From positions 1 through 6,504 of the forward strand of contig VFZQ01000315.1 in NCBI GenBank assembly GCA_016871135.1: a stretch of DNA of 6,504 nucleotides, given 5' to 3'. Position numbers and translations under genes: made by a program. The notes beneath the pieces are model-generated. The model ran no database searches, was not told the DNA's origin, and saw only the letters and a program-made list of their open reading frames with translations. Each line of letters opens with the position of its first letter. Positions within the stretch are counted from its first letter, which is position 1. Positions 6,325 through 6,504 of this stretch are shown here, one piece after another. Source of the DNA: Acidobacteriota bacterium. GTDB lineage: Bacteria > Acidobacteriota > Terriglobia > Bryobacterales > Bryobacteraceae.

Positions 6325-6504
6325 TTACAGGGGAACTTCCGTTAAGGTGAGAATTTCTTCGAGGATGCGCTCGGCCGTCAGGGCGGAGCGCTGCGCGCCG
6401 GCGCGCGAGGAGAGCGCGACGCGGTGAGCGAAGACGGGGATGACAAGCGCCTTCACGTCGTCGGGAGTCACAAACGTCCGGCCGTCGAGATAGGCCAGCG
6501 ATTG
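6325..6504 (-). CDS. MoxR-family AAA+ ATPase, C-terminal end, 5' end outside window
   Basis: Reading the minus strand from the right edge gives 59 residues and a TAA at 6327-6325. The segment runs SLAYLDGRTFVTPDDVKALVIPVFAHRVALS and ends in an arginine-rich helix and ERILEEILTLTEVPL. DGRxFVTPDDVKAL followed by xPVxxHR is the C-terminal lid signature of MoxR ATPases, which are chaperone-like enzymes often involved in assembling metal-containing or von Willebrand-domain proteins. The Walker motifs lie outside the window. The stop touches the ATG of the ychF-like gene with no gap, so the two are almost certainly co-transcribed and probably coupled. MoxR genes are more usually followed by a DUF58 gene, so this neighbour is less typical. 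Only the tail is visible, so the MoxR subfamily cannot be assigned. Confidence 0.85.
   Translation of the reverse strand, partial: QSLAYLDGRTFVTPDDVKALVIPVFAHRVALSSRAGAQRSALTAERILEEILTLTEVPL

Overview
The window is gene-dense, GC-rich bacterial DNA with no rRNA, tRNA, CRISPR array or insertion sequence that I can see. Two S1-family sulfatases, an ECF sigma factor with a membrane-anchored partner, and the style of the YchF-like protein together suggest an Acidobacteriota member of the Bryobacterales/Solibacter type. A planctomycete is a less likely alternative. This placement is inferred from protein style; no marker gene is present.

Layout. The left 5.25 kb is read rightward: the 3' end of a sulfatase (1-632); an ECF RNA polymerase sigma factor (682-1209) interrupted by one in-frame TAG at 835-837; a membrane-anchored putative anti-sigma partner (1206-1892) joined to it by an ATGA overlap; a second, complete sulfatase of a different subgroup with a twin-arginine-like leader (1904-3331); and a 630-residue protein of unknown function (3362-5254). 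The right end is read leftward: the C-terminal tail of a MoxR-type AAA+ ATPase (6504-6325), whose TAA directly abuts the ATG of a YchF-like P-loop NTPase (6324-5251). The two gene blocks converge, and their stop codons interlock in one TTAA (5251-5254).

How the parts may work together. The rightward genes are closely spaced (gaps of 49, -4, 11 and 30 nt) and could form one transcription unit, with the sigma/anti-sigma pair controlling sulfate-ester hydrolysis outside the cytoplasm. If the TAG is real, the sigma factor is cut to 51 residues and this control is broken or depends on readthrough. The leftward pair looks like housekeeping: MoxR proteins are chaperone-like ATPases, and YchF is a ribosome-associated ATPase. 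This YchF has unusual nucleotide-binding motifs.

The points most worth a second look are the amber codon in the sigma factor, the altered switch motif of the YchF-like protein, the uncharacterised 630-residue protein, and the moxR-ychF junction.
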